From: Collimonas fungivorans Ter331
GTDB taxonomy: Bacteria > Pseudomonadota > Gammaproteobacteria > Burkholderiales > Burkholderiaceae_D
DNA length: 64,000 nt
Direction of reading: 5' to 3'
NCBI RefSeq assembly: GCF_000221045.1
Contig: NC_015856.1
Coordinates: 2,238,687 to 2,302,686, forward strand
Numbering within the stretch: position 1 is the first letter of the stretch; each line of letters opens with the position of its first letter. The notes under the pieces are model-generated. The model saw only the letters and a list, made by a program, of their open reading frames with translations. It ran no database searches and had not been told where the DNA came from. The position numbers and the translations under genes were made by a program. Of this stretch, positions 9,145-19,808 are shown in pieces.

Positions 9145-10119
9145 ATGAGAATGAAGAAAACTCGCTTTATAGCTTTGGGATTAATGGTAGGCGCGCTTGC
9201 CGCATGCACCACTCCGCGCACCCCCGCGCCGGTAGTCGAACGGCGGCCAGGCGGCAGCGGCGCGGTAGCTACCGCGGCTGCGCCGGAAACGCCGCGGGCC
9301 GCTGAAGGACGCGGTTCCTATACCGTGAAGCAGGGCGACACCCTGTACCGGATCGCGCTTGAATTCGGCCAGAGCTATCGCGATATCGTGGCCTGGAACA
9401 AGCTCGACAACGCCAACGACATCAAGGTCGGCCAGGTGCTGCGGGTGCAGCCTCCCGACAGCGGTTCTGGACCTGGCGGCGCCCAGATCGGCACTGTAGC
9501 GACCGGCTCGGGAGTCGAGGTGCGTTCGCTGGGCAGCGCGCCGTCAGCCGCGGCCGTCGCCAGCGGCGGCAACAAGAGCGGGCCGCGCGGCGACAAGCGT
9601 CCGTATTCCGACAGCGCACTGGCAGAGTTGCAAAAGCCCGATGCCGGGCCATCCAGCGAGACGCCGAAACCGGCCGCAACGCCAGCCGTGACGGCGCCTG
9701 CCGCTGCTGCCGCCAGCACCGCCTCGACAGCTGCGCCGGCAAGCGGCGATGAAGACAAGGTCGACTGGATGTGGCCGGCCGAAGGCAAGCAGGTCGGCGC
9801 TTTTGACCAGGGCAAGAAAGGCATCGATATTGCCGGCAAGGCCGGGCAGAATGTCGTCGCCGCGGCCGGCGGCAAGGTGATGTACGCCGGCAGCGGCATT
9901 CGCGGCTACGGCAATCTGGTGATCATCAAACATACCAGTAACTTGTTGTCCGCTTACGCGCATAATAAGACCATCCTGGTGAAAGAGGGGCAGACGGTGA
10001 GCAAGGGCCAGAAAATTGCCGAAATGGGTAATTCGGACAGCGATGCAGTCAAGCTGCATTTCGAAATCCGCCAGCAAGGCAAACCTGTGGATCCATCGAA
10101 ATTCTTACCTAGTCGATAA
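9145..10119 (+). CDS. nlpD: NlpD-like lipoprotein: LysM plus degenerate M23 (LytM) domain
   Basis: 324 residues. The signal peptide ends in LAAC with lipidated Cys21. A LysM peptidoglycan-binding domain follows at about 51-97 (YTVKQGDTLYRIA...VGQVLRVQ), then an Ala/Pro/Ser-rich linker, then an M23 fold from about 205. The metal-binding HxxxD is replaced (KKGIDIAGKAG), while LHFEIR remains, so the domain is probably not a peptidase but an amidase activator, as in E. coli NlpD. It is followed directly by rpoS with no spacer; in enterobacteria the main rpoS promoter lies inside nlpD, and the same may hold here. Confidence 0.93.
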   Translation: MRMKKTRFIALGLMVGALAACTTPRTPAPVVERRPGGSGAVATAAAPETPRAAEGRGSYTVKQGDTLYRIALEFGQSYRDIVAWNKLDNANDIKVGQVLRVQPPDSGSGPGGAQIGTVATGSGVEVRSLGSAPSAAAVASGGNKSGPRGDKRPYSDSALAELQKPDAGPSSETPKPAATPAVTAPAAAAASTASTAAPASGDEDKVDWMWPAEGKQVGAFDQGKKGIDIAGKAGQNVVAAAGGKVMYAGSGIRGYGNLVIIKHTSNLLSAYAHNKTILVKEGQTVSKGQKIAEMGNSDSDAVKLHFEIRQQGKPVDPSKFLPSR

Positions 10120-11145
10120 ATGAGCAAACGGCCGACAGATCATCAGGATGACGAGCTTGACGATACATCGGAGCGGATTGCCGATGACGGGCAAGAGGAT
10201 GTTGATGCTGTCGCCGCCGAGCAGGACGTCGACGACGAGGTCGTGGTCGATGGCGTGGTGGTGGTGGTCGACGGCGTCGAGGAGCTCAAGAAAGTCCTGG
10301 CCGCCGAACTGTCGACCGACACCACGCAGCACTACCTGAACCAGATCGGCACCCGGCCGCTGCTGTCGGTGACCGAAGAAGTGCATTTCGCCACGCTGGC
10401 GAAACAAGGAAATTTCGAAGCCCGGCAGAAAATGATCGAGCACAACCTGCGGCTGGTGGTCTCGATCGCCAAGCACTACATCAACCGCGGCGTCGCCTTG
10501 CTTGACCTGATCGAAGAGGGCAATCTCGGCCTGATGCGGGCGATCGACAAGTTCGAGCCCGAACGCGGTTTCCGTTTCTCTACCTACGCCACCTGGTGGA
10601 TACGCCAGAGCATCGAACGCGCCATCATGAACCAGGCGCGCACCGTGCGCTTGCCGGTGCACATGGTGCGCGAACTGAACCAGATCCTGCGCGCCAAATA
10701 CCACCTGGAAGCTCAGCATCACGACGGCAAGGACGCCAGCGCCGAAGACATCGCCCACCTGGTCGACCGGCCAGTGGAAGATGTGCAGGATGTGCTGGCC
10801 TTGTCCGAACACGCGGCGTCGCTGGATGCGCCGCTGGACCAGGATCCGCTGGCCAGCCTGATGGACCTGCTGCCCAGTGCTACCGAGGAAAATCCCGATT
10901 CGCGCGCCGAACAGCAGGAAATGTCGATCCTGGTGCGGGTCTGGCTGGAAAAGCTGACCGACAAGCAGCGTAACGTCATCATGCGCCGTTTCGGGCTGGA
11001 TAACGACGATCCTTCGACGCTGGAAGAGCTGGCGGCCGAAATCGGCGTCACCCGTGAGCGGGTGCGGCAGATCCAGCAGGAGGCGCTGCTCAAGCTGAAA
11101 CGCCTGCTGGGCGCCAAAGGCGTCGGCAAAGACTCCTTTCTTTAA
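10120..11145 (+). CDS. rpoS: RNA polymerase sigma factor RpoS (sigma 38)
   Basis: 341 residues of sigma-70 family. Region 1.2 contains [17 protein letters not shown], region 2 has [18 protein letters not shown] and [16 protein letters not shown], and region 4 ends with the helix-turn-helix [19 protein letters not shown]. Together with the surE-pcm-nlpD context this identifies RpoS, master regulator of stationary phase and stress. The first 55 residues are unusually acidic and contain a Val/Asp run ([13 protein letters not shown]). The start codon abuts the nlpD stop. Confidence 0.97.
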   Translation: MSKRPTDHQDDELDDTSERIADDGQEDVDAVAAEQDVDDEVVVDGVVVVVDGVEELKKVLAAELSTDTTQHYLNQIGTRPLLSVTEEVHFATLAKQGNFEARQKMIEHNLRLVVSIAKHYINRGVALLDLIEEGNLGLMRAIDKFEPERGFRFSTYATWWIRQSIERAIMNQARTVRLPVHMVRELNQILRAKYHLEAQHHDGKDASAEDIAHLVDRPVEDVQDVLALSEHAASLDAPLDQDPLASLMDLLPSATEENPDSRAEQQEMSILVRVWLEKLTDKQRNVIMRRFGLDNDDPSTLEELAAEIGVTRERVRQIQQEALLKLKRLLGAKGVGKDSFL

Positions 11146-11169
11146 ACCTGTGCCGGCTGGCGCTATAAT
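11141..11169 (+). promoter_or_regulatory. likely sigma-70 promoter of rlmD
   Basis: A perfect -10 TATAAT at 11164-11169 sits 17 bp after a weak -35 TTTAAA at 11141-11146, which overlaps the end of rpoS. The rlmD start is 52 bp downstream. Assignment is by sequence only. Confidence 0.5.
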
Positions 11170-11221
11170 CTCGCACCATTTTCTTTCTGCCATCGCCCCC
11201 GGCGATGAATAACTGTTTCCT

Positions 11222-12571
11222 ATGCAACAAGATACTATCGATATCAAATCCCTCGACATGGATGCGCGCGGCATCGGCCATCTGCAAAATGAAGACGGCA
11301 GCCAGGGCAAGGTCATTTTTGTCGAAGGCGCCTTGCCGGGCGAGCGTGTAAGTTTCCTGTCCTACCGCAAGAAACCGAAATGGGAAGCGGCCACCATGAC
11401 CGCCTTGCACAAGGAGTCGGTGTTGCGAGTAAAGCCGCAGTGCCCGGTATTCGGCATGTGCGGCGGCTGCGCCATGCAGCACCTGGAGCCGACGGCGCAG
11501 GTGGCGATCAAGCAGCGCGTGCTGGAAGACAACCTGTGGCATATCGGCAAGGTCAAGGCTGAATCGATGCTGCGGCCGATTTACGGGCCGACCTGGGGTT
11601 ATCGCTACCGCGCCCGCATTTCGGTGCGCAACGTGCCGAAAAAGGGTGGCGTGCTGGTCGGTTTCCACGAGAGGAAATCCTCTTTCATCACCGACATGAA
11701 AACCTGCGAAATATTGCCGGCGAACGTATCGGCAATGCTGGTGCCGCTGCGCCACCTGATCGGTTCGCTGAGCCTGATCGACCACATTCCGCAGATCGAA
11801 CTGGCGGTGGGCGAGGGCCCGCAAGGCAAGGTCACCGCGCTGGTGCTGCGCATCATGGCGGCGCCGACGGCCGACGATGAAATCAAGCTGAAGGCGTTTG
11901 CCGACCAGTACCAGGTGAACTGGTGGCTGCAGACCGCCGGCCCCGACAGCGCCTATCCGTTTTATCCGGCGCAGGGCGAGCTGTACTACACCTTGCCGGA
12001 ATTCGGCGTGCGCATGCCTTTCAAGCCCACCGATTTCACCCAGGTGAACCATCAGATCAACCGGGTGCTGGTGGCGCGCGCCTTGCGCTTGCTGGATGTG
12101 CAGCCGCATGAGCGGGTGGCCGACCTGTTTTGCGGCCTGGGAAATTTCACCTTGCCGCTGGCAACCCAGGCGCAGCAGGTGGTCGGCATCGAAGGCAGCC
12201 AAGCCCTGATCAACCGCGCCGGCGAGAACGCCGCGGTCAACCGGTTATCGGATAAAACCACTTTTCATTGCCGCAACTTGTTTGAGGCGAGCGCCGAGGA
12301 TTTTGTCGCGCTAGGCAAGTTTGACCGGATGCTGATCGACCCGCCGCGCGACGGTGCGGCGGCAGTGTGCGAAGCCCTGGTCGGCCTGGCGGCCATCGAC
12401 CCGGCGTTGATGCCGCAGCGGATCGTGTACGTTTCCTGCAACCCGTCGACCCTGGCGCGCGACGCCGGTTTGCTGATCGCCGGCGGCTATCGCCTGAGCC
12501 AGGCCGGGGTGGTGAACATGTTTCCGCATACGGCGCATGTGGAATCGATTGCGGTGTTCGACCTGCCTTGA
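11222..12571 (+). CDS. rlmD: 23S rRNA (uracil-1939-C5)-methyltransferase RlmD
   Basis: 449 residues. A TRAM domain at the N-terminus (about 1-62) is followed by the [4Fe-4S] ligands Cys74, Cys80, Cys83 ([10 protein letters not shown]) and Cys162. The C-terminal Rossmann domain has [12 protein letters not shown] for AdoMet and the catalytic Cys406 in [11 protein letters not shown]. It makes m5U1939 in 23S rRNA. Transcribed alone: its own promoter upstream and a strong terminator 20 bp downstream. Confidence 0.96.
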   Translation: MQQDTIDIKSLDMDARGIGHLQNEDGSQGKVIFVEGALPGERVSFLSYRKKPKWEAATMTALHKESVLRVKPQCPVFGMCGGCAMQHLEPTAQVAIKQRVLEDNLWHIGKVKAESMLRPIYGPTWGYRYRARISVRNVPKKGGVLVGFHERKSSFITDMKTCEILPANVSAMLVPLRHLIGSLSLIDHIPQIELAVGEGPQGKVTALVLRIMAAPTADDEIKLKAFADQYQVNWWLQTAGPDSAYPFYPAQGELYYTLPEFGVRMPFKPTDFTQVNHQINRVLVARALRLLDVQPHERVADLFCGLGNFTLPLATQAQQVVGIEGSQALINRAGENAAVNRLSDKTTFHCRNLFEASAEDFVALGKFDRMLIDPPRDGAAAVCEALVGLAAIDPALMPQRIVYVSCNPSTLARDAGLLIAGGYRLSQAGVVNMFPHTAHVESIAVFDLP

Positions 12572-12589
12572 TGCGGTTGGCCCGACAAT

Positions 12590-12618
12590 AAAAAACCGGC
12601 CAGAAGGCCGGTTTTTTT
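12590..12618. terminator. bidirectional Rho-independent terminator (rlmD / yccA)
   Basis: Stem CCGGCC/GGCCGG with loop AGAA, flanked by an A run on the left and seven T on the right, so it works in both directions between the convergent genes rlmD and the Bax-inhibitor family gene. Confidence 0.92.
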
Positions 12619-12632
12619 GTGGCTGGTGTTGC

Positions 12633-13328
12633 CTAGTTGCGGTTGCCGCCGAAAATCCCCAGCAGGGACAACAGGTTGACAAAGATGTTGTAGACATCCA
12701 GGTACAGGCTCAGCGTTGCCGAGATGTAATTGGTTTCGCCGCCGTTGATGATGCGCTGCACGTCATACAGGATGTAGGCCGAGAAAATCGCGATGGCGAT
12801 CACCGATACCGCCAGGTAGAGAGCCGGGATCTGCAGAAAAACATTGGCCAGCGATGCCAGCAGCAGCACCACGACGCCGGCGAACAGCCATTTGCCCATG
12901 TTCGAGAAATCGCGCTTGCTGACCGTGGCGATGCTGGCCATGACCACAAACACGCTGGCGGTGCCGCCGAAAGCCATCATGATCAGCGTGGCGCCGTTGG
13001 AGAAGCCGACCAGCGTATGGCCGATCAGGCGCGACAGCATCAGGCCCATGAAGAAGGTGAAGCCTAGCAGCAGCAATACGCCCCAGCCGGTGTTCTTGGT
13101 CTTTTCAATTGCATAAAAGAAACCAAACGCCACCGCCATGAAGGCCATGAAGCCGATCAACGGACTGTTTCTGAAGAAACTGAAGTCCATCTGTACTCCC
13201 AGCCAGGCGCCCGCAATTGTCGGCAGCATGGACAGGGCCAGCAGCCAGTACGTGTTGCGCAGCACACGGTGCTGTACGCTCAGCGCGGTGCTGCCGGGCG
13301 AGTAGGTCGGTTGCAGGTTCGGGTTCAT
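12633..13328 (-). CDS. Bax inhibitor-1/YccA family membrane protein
   Basis: 231 residues from the ATG at 13328, chosen for its good Shine-Dalgarno AAAGGAG. Seven hydrophobic segments and the C-terminal pattern LYLDVYNIFVNLLSLLG are typical of the UPF0005 (YccA/YbhL) family of inner-membrane proteins. In E. coli YccA is a substrate and modulator of FtsH, the protease bound by HflKC, whose genes lie about 11 kb downstream in this window. The molecular role here is not proven. Single-gene unit. Confidence 0.93.
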   Translation of the reverse strand: MNPNLQPTYSPGSTALSVQHRVLRNTYWLLALSMLPTIAGAWLGVQMDFSFFRNSPLIGFMAFMAVAFGFFYAIEKTKNTGWGVLLLLGFTFFMGLMLSRLIGHTLVGFSNGATLIMMAFGGTASVFVVMASIATVSKRDFSNMGKWLFAGVVVLLLASLANVFLQIPALYLAVSVIAIAIFSAYILYDVQRIINGGETNYISATLSLYLDVYNIFVNLLSLLGIFGGNRN

Positions 13329-13409
13329 CAGGGACTCCTTTGGAAATTGCAAAAGTACTAAATTGTTGCGATCATAGCATCTAACTTCAACATCATTACA
13401 TCAGACAAC

Positions 13410-13440
13410 AACGCCGCAAAGTGGTTCTCCGGCGTTTTTT
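13410..13440 (+). terminator. orphan terminator-like hairpin before ndk
   Basis: Stem AACGCCG/CGGCGTT with a 13-base loop followed by a T run, oriented for + strand transcription. No + strand gene lies between the previous terminator (12618) and here, so it would end a transcript running antisense to the yccA-family gene or a small RNA starting in 13329-13409. Structure is seen; function is unknown. Confidence 0.45.
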
Positions 13441-13588
13441 ACGACTTTTCTATGGCATGCAGCTTGCGTTTTGGCTGGTTTTGACGATTCTACATGGGTG
13501 TTTCGTGTTAAAATCAAAGGTTGATTGAACTATTAACCAGTCATTTAAATAAGCAGCTTAACCCTTTCATTTTATTGGAGTTTTTCAG

Positions 13589-13996
13589 ATGGCAATTGAA
13601 CGCACCCTGTCCATTATCAAACCGGACGCAGTGGCAAAGAACGTAATCGGTCAAATTTACACCCGTTTTGAAAACGCTGGCCTGAAAATCGTTGCTGCCC
13701 GCATGACGCACCTGTCGCGCGCAGAAGCTGAAGGTTTCTACGCGGTTCACCGCGAGCGTCCTTTCTTCAAGGACCTGGTCGATTTCATGATCTCCGGCCC
13801 AGTGATGATCCAAGCGCTGGAAGGCGAAAACGCAGTACTGAAGCACCGCGACCTGATGGGCGCAACCGATCCTAAGAAGGCAGAAAAAGGCACTATCCGT
13901 GCTGACTTCGCTGACTCGATCGACGCTAACGCAGTGCACGGTTCGGACGCAGTGGAAGCGGCGAAAGTTGAAATCGCCTATTTCTTCCCGGCGTAA
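13589..13996 (+). CDS. ndk: nucleoside diphosphate kinase
   Basis: 135 residues. [11 protein letters not shown] starts the fold and His117 in NAVHGSD is the phosphohistidine. It exchanges the gamma-phosphate among nucleoside triphosphates. It ends in YFFPA, about six residues short of the usual 141-residue form, which normally carries a short tail after the FFP motif. A good ribosome-binding region (TTGGAGTTTTTCAG) precedes the ATG. It comes before rlmN, 97 bp away. Confidence 0.96.
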   Translation: MAIERTLSIIKPDAVAKNVIGQIYTRFENAGLKIVAARMTHLSRAEAEGFYAVHRERPFFKDLVDFMISGPVMIQALEGENAVLKHRDLMGATDPKKAEKGTIRADFADSIDANAVHGSDAVEAAKVEIAYFFPA

Positions 13997-14093
13997 TTGT
14001 TTTAAATGTTTGCATAGTTGGGGGCAGGGAAAAACGCTCGTTGTTGTAAAGTGCGGCGACCCTGTCCTGCAATTATCTTGAATTGGAAATGCC

Positions 14094-15269
14094 ATGACTG
14101 CTCTCACCAACCTGCTGGATCTGGATCCCGCACAACTGACCGCTTACTGCGGCGAGTTGGGTGAGAAGCCGTTCCGCGCAAAACAACTGCTGCGCTGGAT
14201 TCATCAATTCGGCGCACACGATTTCGACGCAATGACCGATTTGGCCAAGTCATTGCGTGACAAGCTGGCGACCCGGGCAATGATCGCTGCTCCCGCCGTG
14301 ATCAGCGACCACACCTCGACCGACGGCACCCGCAAGTGGCTGCTCGATGTCGGCCAGGGCAATGCGGTGGAGACGGTGTTCATCCCCGAAGAGAACCGCG
14401 GCACCCTGTGCATTTCGACCCAGGCCGGCTGCGCGGTGAATTGCCGCTTCTGTTCCACCGGCAAGCAAGGCTTCAGCCGCAACCTGACAGTCGGTGAAAT
14501 CATCGGCCAGTTGTGGATGGCCGAGTTTGAACTGCGCAAGTCCAAGGGCATCGAGCCTGGCCATAAGGGCGAACGCCAGATCACCAACGTGGTGATGATG
14601 GGCATGGGCGAACCCTTGCTGAACTACGAACCGACCGTGACCGCGCTCAAGCTGATGCTGGACGATAACGCTTACGGCCTGTCGCGCCGCCGCGTGACCT
14701 TGTCCACCAGCGGCGTGGTGCCGATGATCGACAAGCTGTCGCAGGATTGCGCGGTGGCGATGGCGGTATCGCTGCATGCCTCCAACGACACCTTGCGCGA
14801 TGGCCTGGTGCCGCTCAACAAGAAATATCCGCTGCGCGACCTGATGGCGGCCTGCAAGCGCTACCTGGAATTTGCGCCGCGCGATTTCATTACCTTTGAA
14901 TATTGCATGCTGGACGGCGTCAACGATACCGACGCCCACGCCCGCGAGCTGATCGCCCTGGTCCAGGGCCACGCAGGCGGACCGGCCGTGCCTTGCAAAT
15001 TCAACCTGATCCCGTTCAATCCTTTCCCTGAATCGGGATTGAAGCGCTCGAACAATCCACGCATCAAGGCTTTCGCCCAGATCCTGATGGACGCCGGCAT
15101 CGTCACCACCGTGCGCAAGACGCGCGGCGACGATATCGATGCCGCCTGCGGCCAGCTCGCCGGCGAAGTGCAGGACCGGACGCGGGTGCAGGAACGCATG
15201 CAGAAAATGACCGAATATCAGCAGAAATTCGGAAAGAACTTTGGCCGTATCATCGAGGTGTCTCAGTGA
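14094..15269 (+). CDS. rlmN: dual-specificity 23S rRNA/tRNA adenine-C2 methyltransferase RlmN
   Basis: 391 residues of radical SAM methylase. The cluster ligands Cys113, Cys117 and Cys120 are in [19 protein letters not shown] is the conserved GEP motif. It makes 2-methyladenosine at A2503 of 23S rRNA and A37 of some tRNAs. It overlaps pilW by 4 bp (GTGA), heading a long operon pilW-rodZ-ispG-hisS. Confidence 0.97.
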   Translation: MTALTNLLDLDPAQLTAYCGELGEKPFRAKQLLRWIHQFGAHDFDAMTDLAKSLRDKLATRAMIAAPAVISDHTSTDGTRKWLLDVGQGNAVETVFIPEENRGTLCISTQAGCAVNCRFCSTGKQGFSRNLTVGEIIGQLWMAEFELRKSKGIEPGHKGERQITNVVMMGMGEPLLNYEPTVTALKLMLDDNAYGLSRRRVTLSTSGVVPMIDKLSQDCAVAMAVSLHASNDTLRDGLVPLNKKYPLRDLMAACKRYLEFAPRDFITFEYCMLDGVNDTDAHARELIALVQGHAGGPAVPCKFNLIPFNPFPESGLKRSNNPRIKAFAQILMDAGIVTTVRKTRGDDIDAACGQLAGEVQDRTRVQERMQKMTEYQQKFGKNFGRIIEVSQ

Positions 15270-16111
15270 TAGAAAAAGCAAGTAGCAAGCTCGGGAGCTG
15301 GCCAGGCCGGCTGGTGTTCGCCGCGGCCGCGTTGTCGCTATTGGCCGGCTTGAGTGCTTGCACCAGCCCGCCGCTCAGCAGCAGCGACAGCGAGGGCGGG
15401 TCGCGCCGTGAACTGGCTACCAGTTCGGACCAGACCGAAGCGCAGCGCCGCGCCAGCATCCGCTTGCAGCTTGCGGTCGGTTATTACGAACAGCACCAGC
15501 TGGAAGTGGCGCTGGATGAGATCAAGCAGGCTCTGGCGGCAGATCCTGAACTGGCCGACGCCTACAGCGTGCGCGGGCTGATCTATATGGGCATGTCGGA
15601 AAACCGCCTGGCCGACGACAATTTCCAGCGCGCCCTGCGGCTGTCGCCGAACAACCCGGACTACGCCAACAACTATGGCTGGTTCCTGTGCCAGAACGGC
15701 CGCGCCAAGGAATCGATCGTGCATTTCGAGACGGCGCTGAAAAGCCGCAATTACCAGTCGCCGGCAAAAGCGCTGACCAACGCCGGCGTCTGCAGCCTCA
15801 AATTCAACGATACCGTGGCGGCGCAGCGCTACCTGTCGCAGGCGTTCCAGTTCGACGCCAGCAATCCTCTGACCAACGCCAAGCTGGCGCAGCTGGCGTA
15901 TGACCGCAACGATTATGAACGGGCCCGGTTTTATATCGGCCTCGTATTAAAAACCGATGTGCAGAATGCGGAAGCATTATGGACAGCTATCAAAGTGGAG
16001 CGAAAGTTGGGTGACACTGCTGCAGAGGCAAGTTTGGTGACGCAATTGCGCCGTCGTTTCGGCGGCTCCCCGGAATTCGCAGCGTATCAGCGCGGGGCGT
16101 TTAATGAGTGA
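15266..16111 (+). CDS. pilW: type IV pilus biogenesis/stability lipoprotein PilW (PilF)
   Basis: 281 residues. A GTG start overlaps the rlmN stop. The signal sequence ends in LSAC with lipidated Cys32. The mature part carries several tetratricopeptide repeats (for example [20 protein letters not shown] and its followers) as in PilF/PilW, the outer-membrane pilotin for the PilQ secretin. Its place between rlmN and rodZ is standard in beta- and gammaproteobacteria. It overlaps rodZ by 8 bp. Confidence 0.93.
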   Translation: MIEKASSKLGSWPGRLVFAAAALSLLAGLSACTSPPLSSSDSEGGSRRELATSSDQTEAQRRASIRLQLAVGYYEQHQLEVALDEIKQALAADPELADAYSVRGLIYMGMSENRLADDNFQRALRLSPNNPDYANNYGWFLCQNGRAKESIVHFETALKSRNYQSPAKALTNAGVCSLKFNDTVAAQRYLSQAFQFDASNPLTNAKLAQLAYDRNDYERARFYIGLVLKTDVQNAEALWTAIKVERKLGDTAAEASLVTQLRRRFGGSPEFAAYQRGAFNE

Positions 16112-17054
16112 GCCTGAACAGCTGAAAATCACCGATGCCGATTCCGGCGAGGATAGCGCAGCTCCCGTAACCGCCAGCGCCGAGCCGCTTACGCTCGGCG
16201 CGCAGTTGGGCGGCAGGCGGGAAGAGCTGGGCTGGTCGGTGCAGGACGTGGCCAGCCACCTGAAGCTGGCGCCGCGCCAGATCGACGCCATGGAACACGA
16301 TAACTACGCTGCGCTGCCGACCATGGTGATGACGCGCGGTTTCATCCGTTCTTACGCAAAACTGCTGGGCCTGGATGCAGCCGCCTTGCTGGCGACCATC
16401 GCGCCGCCGGCAGCGGCGCAAGCGAGAGTCAGCGTGGTGCACGGCAGCCCGTTGTCGACGCCTTTCTCGGAGTCCCGCTTCAGTTTGATGGGGCGCAATA
16501 AATTTGCCTACAAATGGCTGGTGGTGCTGGCCGTGCTGCTGTTGCTGCTGGCCGTGGCGATACGGCTGGATGTATTGCCGGTGGTGCAGAATACGCTGCA
16601 GTCGCTGACTGAAAAATCCGCCGCGTCAAGTGCGGACAACGCAGCCAGCGCCGAAGACAAGGCCGGTTTGCCTGCCGCCGCCGAGACGCAATCTGCGGAT
16701 GCTGCGGCCAAGGCTGCCTTGACCGCGGCTCCTGCCGCGAGCGCCGCGCCGGTGTCCGAAGTAGGCGTCAATGCGGTGCCGGCCAACACTCCAATGGCGA
16801 ACCCGGCGACGGCCAGCGGCGGCGAGCTGAGCCTGAACTTCCGCCAGGATTCATGGGTCGAAATCAAGCGCGCCGACAACACCGTGCTGCTCTCGCGCCT
16901 GGCCAAGGCCGGCAGTACGGAAACAGTCGACATGTCGCAGCCGGTCAATGTCATCATCGGCAATCTTGCCGGCGTCGACGCGACGCTGCGCGGTGCGCCA
17001 GTGGACTTGAAGGCCGGGTCGAAAACCAACGTGGCCAGATTGAACCTGAAATAA
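16104..17054 (+). CDS. rodZ: RodZ-like helix-turn-helix and DUF4115 membrane protein
   Basis: 316 residues. An N-terminal HTH_25 domain (about 28-95: [20 protein letters not shown]) faces the cytoplasm, a single membrane segment lies at about 137-157 ([16 protein letters not shown]), then an Ala/Ser-rich linker and a C-terminal DUF4115 domain ([17 protein letters not shown]). This is the layout of RodZ, which links MreB to the cell-shape machinery. Homology is clear at domain level; the cell-shape role is inferred. Confidence 0.88.
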   Translation: MSEPEQLKITDADSGEDSAAPVTASAEPLTLGAQLGGRREELGWSVQDVASHLKLAPRQIDAMEHDNYAALPTMVMTRGFIRSYAKLLGLDAAALLATIAPPAAAQARVSVVHGSPLSTPFSESRFSLMGRNKFAYKWLVVLAVLLLLLAVAIRLDVLPVVQNTLQSLTEKSAASSADNAASAEDKAGLPAAAETQSADAAAKAALTAAPAASAAPVSEVGVNAVPANTPMANPATASGGELSLNFRQDSWVEIKRADNTVLLSRLAKAGSTETVDMSQPVNVIIGNLAGVDATLRGAPVDLKAGSKTNVARLNLK

Positions 17055-17071
17055 GCGTGATGGAAAGAGAG

Positions 17072-18355
17072 ATGCCCATGCCGCAGACGAATTTGCCGAC
17101 GAATTTACCGATAGGCTCAGGCCCCAGCGTGCGCCGCCTTAGCCGCGGCGCGACGATCAGCTATGGCGAACGCAAGATCATGGTCGGCGGCGGTGCGCCG
17201 GTGGTGGTGCAGTCGATGACCAATACTGATACCGCCGACGCGATCGGCACCGCGATCCAGATCAAGGACCTGGCGCGCGCCGGTTCCGAGCTGGTGCGCA
17301 TTACCGTGAACAATCCGGAAGCGGCGGCGGCCGTGCCGGCGATCCGCGAGCAGCTGGACAAGATGGGGATTGATGTGCCGCTGGTGGGAGATTTCCACTA
17401 CAACGGCCATACCCTGTTGAACGATTTTCCCGAATGCGCCCAGGCTTTGTCGAAATACCGTATCAATCCGGGCAATGTCGGCAAGGGCGCCAAGCGCGAT
17501 ACCCAGTATGCGCAGATGATCGAGGCCGCCTGCAGGTATGACAAGCCGGTCCGCATCGGCGTCAACTGGGGCAGCCTGGACCAGGCGCTGCTGGCGCGCA
17601 TCATGGATGAGAACGCCTTGCGCAGCCAGCCATGGCTGGCGCAGGCGGTGATGTATGAAGCGCTGGTGACCTCGGCGATAGAGAATGCGCAGCGGGCGGA
17701 AGAACTGGGCCTGGCGGCCGACCGCATCATCCTGTCGTGCAAGGTGTCGGGCGTGCAGGACCTGATCGCGGTATACCGCGAACTGGCGCGGCGCTGCGAC
17801 TACCCGCTGCACCTGGGGCTGACGGAAGCCGGCATGGGCAGCAAGGGCATCGTGGCTTCGACCGCGGCCTTGTCGGTGCTGCTGCAGGAAGGCATAGGCG
17901 ACACCATCAGGATTTCGCTGACGCCGGAACCGGGCGGCGACCGCACGCGGGAAGTGATCGTCGGCCAGGAGATTCTGCAAACCATGGGCTTGCGCAAGTT
18001 CGCGCCGATGGTGATTGCCTGCCCTGGTTGCGGCCGCACCACCTCGACCGTGTTCCAGGACCTGGCGGACAAGATCCAGACCTATCTGCGCGACCAGATG
18101 CCAGTCTGGAAAAAAGCCTATCCCGGCGTCGAAGGCATGAACGTGGCGGTGATGGGCTGTATCGTCAACGGTCCGGGCGAATCCAAGCATGCGAATATCG
18201 GCATCAGCCTGCCGGGCACCGGCGAATCGCCGGCGGCGCCGGTGTTCATCGACGGCGAGAAAAAACTGACGCTGCGCGGCGAACGGATCGCCGAAGAGTT
18301 CCAGGCTGTAGTGCTGGATTACGTGAAGAGCCATTATGGCCAGGCCGCGGCCTGA
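17072..18355 (+). CDS. ispG: (E)-4-hydroxy-3-methylbut-2-enyl-diphosphate synthase IspG (GcpE)
   Basis: 427 residues from the ATG at 17072, which follows GGAAAGAGAG; ATGs at 17060 and 17078 are alternatives and the frame is open further up inside rodZ. The [4Fe-4S] ligands are Cys317 and Cys320 (CPGCGRTTS) and Cys363 (GCIVNGPGE). It makes HMBPP from MEcPP in the non-mevalonate isoprenoid pathway. Conserved neighbour of hisS, which begins 48 bp later. Confidence 0.96.
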   Translation: MPMPQTNLPTNLPIGSGPSVRRLSRGATISYGERKIMVGGGAPVVVQSMTNTDTADAIGTAIQIKDLARAGSELVRITVNNPEAAAAVPAIREQLDKMGIDVPLVGDFHYNGHTLLNDFPECAQALSKYRINPGNVGKGAKRDTQYAQMIEAACRYDKPVRIGVNWGSLDQALLARIMDENALRSQPWLAQAVMYEALVTSAIENAQRAEELGLAADRIILSCKVSGVQDLIAVYRELARRCDYPLHLGLTEAGMGSKGIVASTAALSVLLQEGIGDTIRISLTPEPGGDRTREVIVGQEILQTMGLRKFAPMVIACPGCGRTTSTVFQDLADKIQTYLRDQMPVWKKAYPGVEGMNVAVMGCIVNGPGESKHANIGISLPGTGESPAAPVFIDGEKKLTLRGERIAEEFQAVVLDYVKSHYGQAAA

Positions 18356-18403
18356 TCCGAACAAATATCAACCAATTGACCATTACCGGTGCATTGAAAA
18401 AGA

Positions 18404-19783
18404 ATGTCTGAAAATAAGAAAGCCGAAAAAATCGTCGGCGTAAAAGGTATGAACGATATCCTGCCGGCCGACGCCGCCTTGTGGGAATTGTTTGAAAACA
18501 CCGTGGAATCGGTGCTGAAGAGCTACGGCTTCCAGAAAATCCGCACGCCTATCGTCGAACCTACCGCCTTGTTTGCGCGCGGCCTCGGCGCCGTGACCGA
18601 CATCGTCGAAAAGGAAATGTATTCGTTCACCGATTCGATGAACGGCGACAACCTGACCCTGCGTCCGGAAAGCACCGCCGGCGTGGTGCGTGCGGCGATC
18701 GAGCACAACCTGACTTACGACGGCCCGAAACGGCTCTGGTACAGCGGCCCGATGTTCCGCCACGAGCGTCCGCAACGCGGCCGTTACCGCCAGTTCCACC
18801 AGGTCGGCGCCGAAGCGCTCGGTTTCACCGGCCCGGATATCGACGCCGAACTGATCATGATGTGCCAGCGGTTGTGGGACGACCTCGGCCTGCAGGACGT
18901 CAAGCTGCAGCTGAATTCGATCGGCGATGCGGAAGAGCGTAACCGCCACCGCGCCGACCTGATCGCTTATTTCGAGCAGCACAAGGAGCTGCTGGACGCC
19001 GATGCGCAACGCCGCCTGCACACCAATCCTTTGCGCATCCTGGACACCAAGAATCCGGCCATGCAGGACATGGTCAACGGCGCGCCGCAACTGCTGTCCT
19101 ATCTGGGCGCGGAATCGCTGGCGCACTTCGAAGGCGTGCAAAAGATCCTGAACCACAACAATATTCCGTTCACCATCAACCCGCGCCTGGTGCGCGGCAT
19201 GGACTACTACAACCGCACCGTGTTCGAGTGGGTCACCGACCAGCTCGGCTCGCAAGGCACGGTCTGCGGCGGCGGCCGTTACGATCCGCTGGTGGAAATG
19301 TTCGGCGGCAAGCCGACTCCGGCCTGCGGTTTTGCAATGGGCATCGAGCGCTTGCTGGAACTGATGCGCGCCAACGGCGAACAAGCCGTGCGCAACGAAT
19401 GCGATGTGTACCTGGTGCACCAGGGCGAGGCAGCGCAGCTGCAATCGTTCGTGCTGGCCGAGCGTTTGCGCAATGCCGGGCTGGATGTTGTGCTACATTG
19501 CGCCTCGGCCAATGCCGGCGGCAGCTTCAAGTCGCAGATGAAGCGTGCCGACGCCAGCGGCGCAGCCTACGCCATCATTATCGGCGAAGACGAAGTGGCG
19601 AACCAGACCGCGACCGTCAAGACCTTGCGCGCCGAAGGCGATGCTGAAAAAGCTAGTGCCGGCAATCAAAGTGTCGTACCTTTCGATGCGGTAAGCGATT
19701 ATCTGGTCGACCAGATAGTCGGCGCCGGCGACGATCATGACCACGACCATGGTGATCATGGACATGTTCACTATCATCATTAA
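18404..19783 (+). CDS. hisS: histidine-tRNA ligase with His-rich C-terminal tail
   Basis: 459 residues of class II synthetase: motif 2 in [17 protein letters not shown], the histidine-specific block [14 protein letters not shown], and motif 3 in [13 protein letters not shown]. The anticodon-binding domain ends near 440. After it comes a tail of about 17 residues (443-459) with 8 His and 5 Asp, absent from most HisRS of about 425 residues. The tail could bind Zn or Ni. The gene precedes yfgM-bamB. Confidence 0.95.
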   Translation: MSENKKAEKIVGVKGMNDILPADAALWELFENTVESVLKSYGFQKIRTPIVEPTALFARGLGAVTDIVEKEMYSFTDSMNGDNLTLRPESTAGVVRAAIEHNLTYDGPKRLWYSGPMFRHERPQRGRYRQFHQVGAEALGFTGPDIDAELIMMCQRLWDDLGLQDVKLQLNSIGDAEERNRHRADLIAYFEQHKELLDADAQRRLHTNPLRILDTKNPAMQDMVNGAPQLLSYLGAESLAHFEGVQKILNHNNIPFTINPRLVRGMDYYNRTVFEWVTDQLGSQGTVCGGGRYDPLVEMFGGKPTPACGFAMGIERLLELMRANGEQAVRNECDVYLVHQGEAAQLQSFVLAERLRNAGLDVVLHCASANAGGSFKSQMKRADASGAAYAIIIGEDEVANQTATVKTLRAEGDAEKASAGNQSVVPFDAVSDYLVDQIVGAGDDHDHDHGDHGHVHYHH

Positions 19784-19808
19784 ATTCATCACTAAAAACT
19801 AAAATCAT

